This document shows positions 16,758 to 25,936 of a DNA stretch of 64,000 nt, in pieces. A program made the translations under genes and the position numbers. Source of the DNA: Spirulina subsalsa PCC 9445 (GTDB lineage Bacteria > Cyanobacteriota > Cyanobacteriia > Cyanobacteriales > Spirulinaceae); assembly GCF_000314005.1 (NCBI RefSeq), contig NZ_JH980292.1:1753725-1817724 (forward strand). Direction: 5' to 3'. The number at the start of each line of letters is the position of its first letter. The first letter of the stretch is position 1. The notes beneath the pieces were generated by a model. That model saw only the letters and a program-made list of their open reading frames with translations. It was not told the DNA's origin and ran no database searches.

Positions 16758-17660
16758 ATGAACGTTTCCTTAACAGCAATTCAACGACTCTCACTCACGT
16801 TTTCCTCTGCGATCGCCCTTAGTTTAACTCTATGGGGTAATCCGGCCTTAGCGGGGGATCCTTTCCGCACCACCAACCCCCGCAATATTTCCGACACCAC
16901 TGAGGCCGCTTTTGAGGCCTATTTTAAATATGGCAACTATCCCGATGCCGCACAAAAAATTGAGGCCGCTATTGCCGAAGGAACTAATGATCCCCTTGCT
17001 TTGTCTCTGCGTGCGGCCTTAGCCTTCCAACGGGATGATCTCGCCGCCTTCAAAAGCTATGCGGATCAAACCCTGGCGGCCGCTCAAGGTTTGATGAGTC
17101 AAGATCCCTTACGGGGGAATCTCTACACGGCCATTGGTCATTTTCTCGAAGGGACTTACACTTTTAAAACTCGCGGTCCCATTGGTGCGGTATCGAAACT
17201 TCAGGATGTGTTGCGCTACCTCCAAGCGGCGGAACGAGTGGATCCCAATGATCCAGAATTAAACATTGTGAAAGGCTACATGGATCTGCTGTTGGCGGTG
17301 AATGTCCCCTTTGTGAGTCCTGATAAGGCGATCGCGAACCTCCAACGCAACGCCGCCCCCTCCTACCTCGTCAACCGGGGGATTGCCTTAGCCTACCGGG
17401 ATTTGGGAGAATACGACAAAGCCCAGGGCTACATTGAAAAAGCCCTCAGCGAAACCCCCAACAACCCCGAAGTGATTTATCTACAAGCCCAGATTCTCCA
17501 TGAAAAGGGCAAACAGAACAATCAAGTCAGCGTCGTGCAGCAGTCGGTCCAACTCTTTGATAGTGCGATCGCCCAAAAAGACCAACTCCCCGCCGCCCTC
17601 ATTCCCCAAATGGAACGAGAACGCCGCATTGCCCAAGAATGGCTGAATGAAAACTCCTAA
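16758..17660 (+). CDS. Sll0314/Alr1548-type TPR protein with signal peptide
   Basis: The 300-residue protein has a signal peptide with a likely cleavage after residue 32 (NPALA|GDPF). It then consists of TPR-like helical repeats: TEAAFEAYFKYGNYPDAAQ, LYTAIGHFLEGTYTFKTRG, and a canonical TPR at LVNRGIALAYRDLGEYDKAQGYIEKALSETPNNPEVIYLQA. It matches the cyanobacterial Sll0314-type family. It would act in the periplasm or thylakoid lumen as a scaffold. No catalytic residues are visible. A CPBP protease gene follows after 46 bases in the same direction and may be co-transcribed. Confidence 0.8.
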   Translation: MNVSLTAIQRLSLTFSSAIALSLTLWGNPALAGDPFRTTNPRNISDTTEAAFEAYFKYGNYPDAAQKIEAAIAEGTNDPLALSLRAALAFQRDDLAAFKSYADQTLAAAQGLMSQDPLRGNLYTAIGHFLEGTYTFKTRGPIGAVSKLQDVLRYLQAAERVDPNDPELNIVKGYMDLLLAVNVPFVSPDKAIANLQRNAAPSYLVNRGIALAYRDLGEYDKAQGYIEKALSETPNNPEVIYLQAQILHEKGKQNNQVSVVQQSVQLFDSAIAQKDQLPAALIPQMERERRIAQEWLNENS

Positions 17661-17706
17661 AAACCGTGCTAACTTAGACAAAATATTCCCGTTCTAAGTC
17701 CATTCC

Positions 17707-18534
17707 GTGAAACTCAATTTCTCTCGTCTTGCTCAATACCCAGCACCTCTGAGGCTGGGTATTTTTATCCTCACCCTTGGCCTAGTCTGGGTGCCCTTCG
17801 CCCTCCCCCTCCACTGGTTTTTACGCCACGATGCCAACCTAGCCACCATCGTGACAATGGCCATCCTCTTCCTAGAATTCCTCATCCTCGTTCCCTTCTG
17901 GGGAAAAAAAGTCCACCGTCTCAAAACCCCTTTTGCTCACTATGGCCTCGCCCCCACCCTCCCCAACAGCCGAGAATGCCTCACAGGTTTAATCATCGGC
18001 CTTGTGCTTACCTTTAACTTATTTGGCCTCATGGTCGTTTTTGGCTGGGCTACCTTACACCCCTCCCCCCAAGTCCTCCAAGCGGCCACAGAGGGCATTT
18101 TCACCGCGTTAGGCGTTGGATTTGCCGAGGAATTATTCTTTCGAGGTTGGTTTTTAGATGAACTAGAGCGAGATTATCGACCCAACACCGTCTTATGGGC
18201 AAATGCCCTCATTTTTGCCGCCCTCCACTTCATCAAACCCCTCAACGAAATGATTCGCACTTTCCCCCAATTTCCCGGTCTGGTTTTACTTGGTCTTAAT
18301 CTCGTCTGGAGTCGTTGGAAATACGGCAGTTTAGGAATGGCAATCGGACTCCACGCGGGCTTAATTTGGGGATATTACATTATTAATGTCGGGCAGTTGA
18401 TTCAATATACAGATAACGTTTCCCCTTGGATTACTGGAGTAGACCGTAATCCCTTAGCGGGTCTATTAGGATTAATTTTTCTCGGTTTCTTGATGCTTTG
18501 GTTGAGTGATGCTCTCCAAGGATCAAAACCTTAA
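17707..18534 (+). CDS. CPBP family intramembrane metalloprotease
   Basis: The 275-residue protein has about eight hydrophobic helices. The CPBP/Abi active-site motif EExxxR is present as AEELFFRGWFLDEL near residue 140, with FAALHF and the later motif GLHAGLIWGY. CPBP proteases cut within membranes; in other systems they process prenylated proteins or give bacteriocin self-immunity. The start is a GTG at 17707. It follows the TPR gene closely. Its substrate is unknown. Confidence 0.85.
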   Translation: MKLNFSRLAQYPAPLRLGIFILTLGLVWVPFALPLHWFLRHDANLATIVTMAILFLEFLILVPFWGKKVHRLKTPFAHYGLAPTLPNSRECLTGLIIGLVLTFNLFGLMVVFGWATLHPSPQVLQAATEGIFTALGVGFAEELFFRGWFLDELERDYRPNTVLWANALIFAALHFIKPLNEMIRTFPQFPGLVLLGLNLVWSRWKYGSLGMAIGLHAGLIWGYYIINVGQLIQYTDNVSPWITGVDRNPLAGLLGLIFLGFLMLWLSDALQGSKP

Positions 18535-18622
18535 TTCTGATTTGAATAAGAATCCGATAAGGGATCATTATCTTACCAACAAGATCGCACTATCTTTTGT
18601 CACAAAATATTTTTGTGGCTTT

Positions 18623-20113
18623 CTAATTTAGTAAGAACTTTATTATTTTTTCTATGATTCCCCAAAGATAAGGTGGGTAAATATTATAAGTTTTAATATC
18701 AAAGTGAGGCAATTTAAAAAAGAATAGAGTATAAACAAACAAGCTTAGGTAAGCCAGATAGAACTTCTCAATGAAGGGTTGAGAATAAATCCAATAAACT
18801 ATTTTTTTGTAAACAAAATATAAAGGGAAAAAACAATTTATTATCCACTGGTTTCTATGACTGTAAAAAATTTCTAGCCGCACTAAGCTAGGAGTTAGCA
18901 AACATAAAACATAACTAATGGAAACAATAAAAAGCCATCTCCCCCAATCTAAGGCAATCAGGTAAAGGATACTTGTGCCAAGAAAAGGCAACAAAATATA
19001 TTTAAAACTAAAACGAGTAAAAATTTCAATAGAGTTAGATTGAGAATGAATAGATAGATCAGGAGAGGTTTTTTCGTCAGAGTATCGGTTAAGAGAATAA
19101 CCTAAAATTTTACAAGATATACGCATTAACAGAATCAGATTAATAGTAAATCCAAAAATCCAAAGGACAAAAGACATCCCATTATCCTGAAGAATGTTCA
19201 TCTCAATTACTTCTTTAATAGCTTCCGATGTAGAAATTTGGAAGAATTCTAAGACACCGTGCATTTCTTCCTGACAGTTCGCCATTAACTCAGGGTATAG
19301 ATGACTATACTCTTGCCATGATTCACAAATGCCTAATGCAATATTTTGATTGCCTTTAAAAAATAAACAAATAACGGAGACGACAAGGGTAGGAGCGTAA
19401 ATAATCAATGTACGGTTTAGGGATTTAATGGGCGAAAAATTTAGGCTAATAACACTACTCGTAATAATCAGATTTAATGGCAATGATAAAAATAAGATAG
19501 CTTCATGAGTTAAGGCGGTTGGCACTGAAATTAAATTGTAGATTAGTCCTAACTTTATTGAGTAACGATTAATGGATTTGTGCTGATTGTAAAAATTAGG
19601 AGCTTCTTTATTTATAGAGTTTAAGACTGAAACAACGAGGAATAAATTAGCCATTAAACTTAAGAAAAAAAGAAACTCTTTACGACCGACGATGACCCTA
19701 GTATTTGCCGGGAAAAGAATCAGGACAGGTAAGAATAATAAAACGAGAAGAGATTCAAGATCGATGTATCTTTTGTATAGCTGGACTTTCCGAATATAGA
19801 GAAGAGAAAATAGTAAAAAAATTAAGTAAGAAAAAAATGTTAACGTCAGACCCGCATTAATATTATAGTTATCCTGTAAAAACAGCAAAATATGCCCACC
19901 TAATCCCCGTCGGACAAAGCCATTTCTGTAATGAATAAACCATTCAGCAAAAATATAATCGTGAAATTCTCGCTTAAGCAATAGGGAATTTATAAAATAG
20001 CCCGAAAATAGAATAATAAATCCATAAAAAACCAAGTTTTTCCATAAAAAACTCTGAGGATTATTTAAAATACTTTTACTGGCTTCTTTAAGTTTTTGAT
20101 TAAATACCTGCAT
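18623..20113 (-). CDS. Polytopic membrane protein, unknown, AT-rich
   Basis: I do not recognise this protein of about 496 residues. It has a short cytoplasmic N-terminus and around ten hydrophobic helices. A soluble loop contains HYRNGFVRRGLGGHILLFLQDNYNIN. Its topology resembles GT-C glycosyltransferases or O-antigen-type polymerases. The base composition is clearly more AT-rich than the flanking genes, a sign of transfer or relaxed selection. The ATG at 20113 follows AGAGGA by a normal spacing and is preferred to ATG 20146. It lies directly downstream of the interrupted kinase in the same direction. Confidence 0.6.
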   Translation of the reverse strand: MQVFNQKLKEASKSILNNPQSFLWKNLVFYGFIILFSGYFINSLLLKREFHDYIFAEWFIHYRNGFVRRGLGGHILLFLQDNYNINAGLTLTFFSYLIFLLFSLLYIRKVQLYKRYIDLESLLVLLFLPVLILFPANTRVIVGRKEFLFFLSLMANLFLVVSVLNSINKEAPNFYNQHKSINRYSIKLGLIYNLISVPTALTHEAILFLSLPLNLIITSSVISLNFSPIKSLNRTLIIYAPTLVVSVICLFFKGNQNIALGICESWQEYSHLYPELMANCQEEMHGVLEFFQISTSEAIKEVIEMNILQDNGMSFVLWIFGFTINLILLMRISCKILGYSLNRYSDEKTSPDLSIHSQSNSIEIFTRFSFKYILLPFLGTSILYLIALDWGRWLFIVSISYVLCLLTPSLVRLEIFYSHRNQWIINCFFPLYFVYKKIVYWIYSQPFIEKFYLAYLSLFVYTLFFFKLPHFDIKTYNIYPPYLWGIIEKIIKFLLN

Positions 20114-20172
20114 AGATGATCCTCTCTGACTGCAAGGAACAATCATTACGTTTCCCCTAAGCTAGCACAGTT

Positions 20173-22460
20173 TCAGAGGATGTCAACGGAGACGGCTTGA
20201 TCCAGTAGTTTCAGGATTCCTGACTCATCAAACTCGGCACTGAGGGAGAGGAGGCGATCGCAAAATCCCTGATAGTCGTTATTCTCTGCCACCAGTTGTC
20301 TTGCTGCCTCTTCCAGTCCCCCAATATCCCCAATTCTTAAAGCTTGGTAGAAAATTTGCAATTTTTGATCCGGAGGAAAGACAAGAGGCTTTTCTTTTGT
20401 GAGGGGTTGAACGTCTTGCTCATACCTCCATTGTAACTTGAGATTTTGTTGAATATAACTGAGTAATTTTTCCAAGTCGATAGGCTTTTCTAAAAAACCA
20501 TTGCATCCTGCTTTAAAGGCTAGACTTTGATCCGATAATGAAACACTCGCACTAGCGGCAATAATTGGCACAGTTGAAGAGTAAGACTGACGCACAGTTT
20601 TGACAAATTCATAACCATTCATCTCAGGCATTGCAATATCTGTAATGATTAAATCAGCTTGCCATTTTTCTAAAAGTTCCAAGCCTTCTCGCCCATTTTT
20701 TGCCTCTTTTATCTCAAACCCTAACGGTTTTAAAATATCTGTAATAACCATTCGGTTTACCACCTTGTCATCAACAATTAAGATTTTTTGCGTTTTCCCT
20801 CTGTAGCAAGTAATGCTACCTTGGTGAGACTGACTAGCCCTATTTATCCATTGATCAGAGATTGGGAAATCAAGGGTAAACCAGAACCGACTCCCTATGC
20901 CTAATGTACTTTGGACTTGTAGCTCACTCCCCATCAGTGCCACAATTTGACGGCAAATTGTTAAGCCTAAACCTGTTCCCTCGAAGCGTTTTGCTGTACT
21001 CCCAACTTGTTCAAAGGGCAGAAAAATTTGTGTAATTTGTTCGGGACTTATTCCTACTCCGGTATCTTCAATGGTAAAACGCAGAGTCACTGTTGAATCT
21101 AACCCAAAATTAGGATTATTGATGATAGTGTCTACCCTCTCAACTTTAAAAATAACTTGACCTATATTTGTAAATTTGATGGCATTCCCGAGCAAATTCA
21201 GCAAGACTTGTCGTAATCGTTTTTCATCGGCGTGGATTGCACTCGGTAGGTGTTCATCAAAGCTGGAACATAGAGTAATTCCTTGATGTTCAGCGCGAAT
21301 TTTAGCGATTTCCGCCACACCCACTAGGAAAGCAGATAAATGAAAATCTGTAGGGTAGAGTTCCATTTTTCGTGCTTCTATTTTGGCCAGATCCAAAATA
21401 TCATTAATTAGATTGAGTAAATGAGTACCCGCTTGAGCAATGACTTCTATCCCTTGACGATGTTCGTTTAAATCTTTAGCGCGATGGAGAATTTGTGCAT
21501 AGCCTAAAATGCCATTGAGGGGAGTGCGTAATTCGTGGCTCATATTCGCGAGAAATTCGCTTTTAGCTTGATTGGCAGCGTCGGAGCTTTCTTTAGCTTC
21601 TGCGAGTTCTGCGGTGCGTTCTGCGACTTTTTGCTCTAGATTTGTAAAGGCTGTATCGAGTTGGTGAGCCATGTGGTTAAATACTTGAGCTAGGGTTTGA
21701 AATTCTGCGATCGCACCCCCGGAAACCTCCTGCTGTAAATTGCCTTCAGACATGGCCTCTGAGGACTCAATTAAGCGTAAAATCGACTGGCTAATCCAAC
21801 GAGAGGTATAAATCCCCAAAAGGCTAGCCATGCCTAAAGCCGCGAGGCAGAGTAAAATTGTGGTGCGAGTATTGGCGTAAATTTGCGCCATAAAATCCTG
21901 CTCCGGCACAACAATCACAATTAGCCAATCTAGTCCCCATTCGTCTTGATAGGGGAGAATATGGAGAAATAGACGCTCTCCTTCGATCTCAATATCCAAT
22001 TGATCTATCGCGGTAATTTGCTTAAAATTTCCGAATTTTTTCTGTAAAAATTTCGCGCTTTTTTTAATTAACAAATCCTCACTTTCTACCCCTAGTAAAC
22101 GCTCATTTTTGCCCTCTTTTTCCTGAAACAATGGGTCATCGGTAGATGTGGCGACTAAAAGACCAGAACGTTCTATAATGAATGCCTCTCCCGTCTGACC
22201 AATTTCTAAATCTTCCAAAAAATCCCCAATTTGAGTAAGGATTAAATCAGCCCCAATAATGCCTAATAACTGTCCTTGAGCATCATAAAGGGGACGACTC
22301 GCTGTAATCGCTAATTCTTGACTGACTAAATAAGGATAAATTTCTGTCCAAATGGTTTTCCCGGCACGAACTCCAATTTGATACCATTCACGCTGTCGGG
22401 GATCGTAACTTGGCCCGGGATTTAATAATTCTAGCTGTTCTCCTGCTTCATCCAATAACC
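20173..22460 (-). pseudogene. Hybrid sensor histidine kinase, 3' part (gene split by an IS4 element)
   Basis: This is the C-terminal 760 or so residues of one kinase; the N-terminal part is at 23639-24062. In order it holds the end of a dCache sensor ([13 protein letters not shown]), a transmembrane helix, HAMP, and a coiled coil. HisKA follows ([19 protein letters not shown]), then HATPase ([24 protein letters not shown]). A receiver has the phospho-acceptor in [14 protein letters not shown], and a C-terminal helical extension ends it. All catalytic motifs are intact. An in-frame TTG at 22494, inside the IS, could start a fused product lacking most of the sensor. Excision would restore a 900-residue protein without frameshift. 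Confidence 0.85.
22452..22460. repeat. Left target-site duplication of the IS4-family element
   Basis: CCAATAACC here is repeated exactly at 23639-23647, flanking the element. Confidence 0.9.
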
Positions 22461-22495
22461 CAGAAGTGTTGAATGTTAGTAAAAAACTTGACAAA

Positions 22496-22530
22496 AAGCC
22501 CCTATTGTTTTAAAATAGGGGCTTACTTTT
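22496..22530. terminator. Bidirectional hairpin terminator at the IS left end
   Basis: AAGCCCCTATT and AATAGGGGCTT pair around TGTTTTAA-type loop bases (about 22496-22524). T-rich tracts follow on both strands (ACTTTTTT to the right, TTTTTGTC to the left on the other strand). It would stop transcription entering the transposase and leaving toward the kinase. Confidence 0.6.
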
Positions 22531-22547
22531 TTAAAAAAACTAATCCC

Positions 22548-23570
22548 TTGATTCTATCCAACTTTCCTCAAATTGTCAAACAATGCCTCGGTCATTTGCC
22601 TCAAGATGACTATCCCGTCTTAAATACTTTTAAATTCGTTTCCATTTGGCTTGAATTTGTTCTTGACCAGAGTCAAACCAGTATGAGAAGTCTCTTCAAG
22701 AGGCTTAATATTATGGGGGAGTCTGTTGATATTTCCACCTTTTCTAAAGCCAGTAAGTATCGCGATCCTCAAATTTTTTATCAATTGTGGGTTCATCTAA
22801 CACAACAGTTTCTTAAACAGAATAAGATTCCATCCAATCAGCTACAACTTTTTCCCTTAGATTCAACCATTGTCACTCTCACCAGTAAGTTACTCTGGCA
22901 TCAAGAAGTTCACCAAGTCAAGCTTTTTGCGGGTCTAAATCTCTTCACCGGAATTCCAGGCGGACTCTTCCTTCATTTTGGTCAAGGTCATGACTATAAA
23001 TATGGCGATACAACCCTAGAATCAATTCCAGCTAATGGCGTTGGAATAATGGATAGAGGCTTTTTTAGCCTAATTCAAATTGCCCTGTTACAAAAGTTGA
23101 AGGATCGCTACTTCGTTCTGAGAATTAGGAACAATGTTCACTTAACTTTCCTAGATAATGGCAATTGTTTACTAGGCCAAGGTCGCGAACAAATTGAAGC
23201 TAGAGTCGTAAGTTTTAGCGACTTAGAGAAAAAGACTGAGTTTCGATTAGTAACGAACTTACCCGAGACGGGAGAAGGAGGAGTTAGCTCAGAAGAAATT
23301 GCCGAGTTTTATCGTTTGCGTTGGTCAATTGAGTTGCTTTGGAAATTTTTAAAGATGCACCTCAAATTAGATCGCCTCATCCCTAAAAATATCAACGGAA
23401 TTGAAATCCAGATTTATAGTTGTCTGATTGCCTATTTACTTCTAAATATGCTCAAGATACCGACAGAGTTCGGTAAATCTTTATTGGATAAATTGCGATA
23501 TTTACAGGCGTTTATGTGTCAAAAAATTAGCTATGTACACTGGTTTAGAGAGCTAGTGCCACCTGGTTAA
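22548..23570 (+). CDS. IS4-family DDE transposase
   Basis: The transposase has about 340 residues from a TTG at 22548, or 365 from an ATG at 22473 that would read through the terminator hairpin. The DDE catalytic set is visible: PLDSTIVTL (first D), GIMDRGFF (second D) and YRLRWSIELLWKFLK, which matches the IS4 Y-(2)-R-(3)-E-(6)-K signature exactly. It cuts and joins the element ends. No stop or frameshift interrupts it, so the element looks recently active, in line with its perfect target duplication. Confidence 0.9.
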   Translation: MILSNFPQIVKQCLGHLPQDDYPVLNTFKFVSIWLEFVLDQSQTSMRSLFKRLNIMGESVDISTFSKASKYRDPQIFYQLWVHLTQQFLKQNKIPSNQLQLFPLDSTIVTLTSKLLWHQEVHQVKLFAGLNLFTGIPGGLFLHFGQGHDYKYGDTTLESIPANGVGIMDRGFFSLIQIALLQKLKDRYFVLRIRNNVHLTFLDNGNCLLGQGREQIEARVVSFSDLEKKTEFRLVTNLPETGEGGVSSEEIAEFYRLRWSIELLWKFLKMHLKLDRLIPKNINGIEIQIYSCLIAYLLLNMLKIPTEFGKSLLDKLRYLQAFMCQKISYVHWFRELVPPG

Positions 23571-23638
23571 ATTTACCCCTTAACAGGGTTAGTGTGTCCA
23601 TTTGTACTTAGTTCATAAGTACCGATTCAACACTTCTG

Positions 23639-24062
23639 CCAATAACCAAGTATTAAGATGATAGTTATTTCTCGCATCAGATACTTCTAAAATCAGAGAC
23701 TGATCTTCCCGACGTGCTACCCCTACATAGTTTCGCGCTTCTGTTCCCAAGGAAATATAACTCACCGTTTTAAACTGCTGCATTTGTGCAAAAAAGTATT
23801 GTTCTAAACGGGGAATATCATTCACATCCAACAACCCTAAACGGATGGCGTCGGTGTTAATTTTATTAACTAACAAGGGAATCTCTAAATAACTACTAAC
23901 TCTCTCTTTAATGCGTTTAGCTAACTCGGTGTGTAATTGACTCGCCAAATCATTAACCGCTTTTTGTCCATTGCGGAAAGATAACCACCCGGTTAAGCCT
24001 ACTATTGTAAATGTTTGTAACAAGAACGGTACAATTAAGACCAAGCGCAAATGTAGTTTCAT
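23639..24062 (-). pseudogene. Hybrid sensor histidine kinase, 5' part (split by IS4)
   Basis: This is the N-terminal 141 residues of the kinase continued at 20173-22460. It has a membrane anchor (LVLIVPFLLQTFTIVGLTGWLSF) and the start of a dCache sensor (YISLGTEARNYVGVARRED). The reading frame runs 26 bases into the IS and stops at 23613. Joining the halves at one copy of the 9-bp duplication gives ...[12 protein letters not shown]... in frame. Alone it makes an anchored sensor stub without kinase. The ATG at 24062 is chosen over a GTG at 24065. Confidence 0.85.
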
Positions 24063-24572
24063 CACTATAGTCCCAAGGAAGAAGTTTAAGTTAACAGAAG
24101 TTAAAGCTAATCCTGTTTGTACAATACAGGCGTAAATTGAGCAGGTTTTGACCCTCGTTAACCCACTTAGTTTGTGATTACCAGCCGGAAGTATTTGGGA
24201 AATTGGACTGATCTAATAAGTCTTAACCCTATCTTTACAATAACTTAAAGCGAATAGTGTATTTTTGACCTATAATATCACTATTCAGAAAGAATTCACT
24301 CTCTTAAAGCTTTCAAGACTTTTTGTATATGTAGATACTTTATTGTTTCCCTTTTTGTATTGAACCTGACTCCAAAAACCTGGCCTAAAATCCCTGACTC
24401 TAAATCCCTGACTCTAAATCTCTGACTCTAAATCCCTGAGTCTAAAGCCCTAACTGGTTTTTGAACCAACTTCAATTAACGATTATTCAACCTTTAAAGT
24501 CAACCGAAAAAATACGGAACTGTAGACCAACAATAATCGATTATTGATTTATCACTTGCCAAGAGGTTAATC
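24063..24572. other. Intergenic region between divergent kinases
   Basis: About 500 bases without a gene. It holds an AT-rich stretch and the 14-bp tandem repeat at 24389-24444. Promoters for both divergent genes must lie here but none is clear. Confidence 0.5.
24389..24444. repeat. Four tandem 14-bp repeats, unit AATCCCTGACTCTA
   Basis: Units start at 24389, 24403, 24417 and 24431, with one base change each in the third and fourth. They lie in the gap between the divergent kinase genes. Confidence 0.85.
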
Positions 24573-25925
24573 ATGTTTGAAGGAATAGAATCCAGTACTA
24601 TTCTGGTAGTTGAAGATAACCCAACAAATATTAAGGTTGTGTTCAATTTACTGAGAGATGTAGGGTTGCGGGTTTTAATTGCTAAAGATGGAGAAAGCGC
24701 ACTGAAGAAACTGGAAGATGTACTACCAGACTTAATTTTACTAGATGTCATGATGCCGGGGATTAGTGGGTTTGAAACTTGTCGTTTGATTAAAGATAAC
24801 CCTTCCACACAAGGCATCCCAGTTATTTTTATGACAGCCTTAGCAGATACAGAAAATAAAATGAAAGGCTTTGAATTGGGGGCTGTAGATTATATCACTA
24901 AACCGTTTCAGCAAAATGAAGTTTTAGCTCGGGTTAATCTTCATCTTAAACTGTGTAAACTTACTCAAGAATTGGAAGAAAAAAATCGAGAGTTGCTAGA
25001 CCTTAACTTGTGCCTAGAGGAAAAAGTAGAACAAAAAACATTTGAGATTAAATCCATGCAGTCCCAGTTAGTTTTACACGAAAAGATGTCATGTTTGGGA
25101 CAGTTAATTGCGGGGATTGCTCATGAAATAAAGAATCCCATTGGTTTTATTGAAGGCAACCTTAAACCTGCCTATGATTATGCTGAAAATTTGATTAATC
25201 TAGTCAAGTTATATCAGACCTATTATCCTCAACCTGTTTCCGAAATCCGAGAAAGATTAGTAGATATGGAGTTTGACTATGTGGCGGAAGATTTTCCCCA
25301 GCTTTTGCAGTCTCTAGAAGAAGGCACAAAACGAGTGACTTATATTAGTCAAGCCATGGGGAAATTTTGCCGTTCTGATCAGAGGTTGCCGGAAATGTTT
25401 GACATTCATGAAGGTCTAGATAGTACGCTGTTAATTCTTAAGCATCGTCTACAGGGGAATGAACAACGATCCGCTATTCAGGTGATTAAAGATTATGATA
25501 AATTGCCTCTGATCACCTGTTTTCCGGGTCAATTAAATCAGGTGTTTATGAATGTGTTAGCGAATGCCATTGATGCTTTAGATGAAGTTTATCAGCAAGG
25601 GGAACGGTCTGGAGGGGACAATCAGGGGAATTGTATTATTATCCAGACCCGTTATGTTGAGGCAGATCGGCAAGTTTGGATTACGATTCAGGATAATGGG
25701 GTGGGAATTTCTCCCGCGATTCAAAAGCAGATTTTTGATTATCTGTTCACGACTAAAAAAGTTGGCAAAGGAACGGGGTTGGGCTTAAGTATTACTCGTG
25801 AAGTCATGGAACACCATCAAGGAAAAATTGAGGTTGAATCTATTCCTAATCACGGAACAACCTTCCGTTTAAAATTGCCAATTGAGGTTTCTTTTTACCC
25901 GGATCATTCTGTTGAAGTGAGTTGA
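24573..25925 (+). CDS. Response regulator-histidine kinase (REC-HisKA-HATPase)
   Basis: The 450-residue cytoplasmic protein starts with a receiver domain: ILVVEDNPTN, the phospho-acceptor in LILLDVMMPGISG, and the lysine in DYITKPF. A coiled coil (about 125-165) leads to HisKA with the phosphorylated histidine in GIAHEIKNPIGFIEGN, then HATPase with NVLANAIDAL, DNGVGIS and GTGLGLSI. Such REC-first kinases are fed by an upstream phosphorelay, here plausibly the adjacent hybrid kinases. The next gene starts 11 bases after its stop, so they form an operon. Confidence 0.92.
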   Translation: MFEGIESSTILVVEDNPTNIKVVFNLLRDVGLRVLIAKDGESALKKLEDVLPDLILLDVMMPGISGFETCRLIKDNPSTQGIPVIFMTALADTENKMKGFELGAVDYITKPFQQNEVLARVNLHLKLCKLTQELEEKNRELLDLNLCLEEKVEQKTFEIKSMQSQLVLHEKMSCLGQLIAGIAHEIKNPIGFIEGNLKPAYDYAENLINLVKLYQTYYPQPVSEIRERLVDMEFDYVAEDFPQLLQSLEEGTKRVTYISQAMGKFCRSDQRLPEMFDIHEGLDSTLLILKHRLQGNEQRSAIQVIKDYDKLPLITCFPGQLNQVFMNVLANAIDALDEVYQQGERSGGDNQGNCIIIQTRYVEADRQVWITIQDNGVGISPAIQKQIFDYLFTTKKVGKGTGLGLSITREVMEHHQGKIEVESIPNHGTTFRLKLPIEVSFYPDHSVEVS

Positions 25926-25936
25926 GGGTTAGGTTA

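Larger units (their letters stand above)
22461..23638 (+). mobile_element. IS4-family insertion sequence, 1178 bp, intact
   Basis: Ends are exact 14-bp inverted repeats: CAGAAGTGTTGAAT at 22461-22474 and ATTCAACACTTCTG at 23625-23638. A 9-bp duplication CCAATAACC flanks it. One transposase gene fills the interior. It interrupts a hybrid histidine kinase. Confidence 0.92.
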
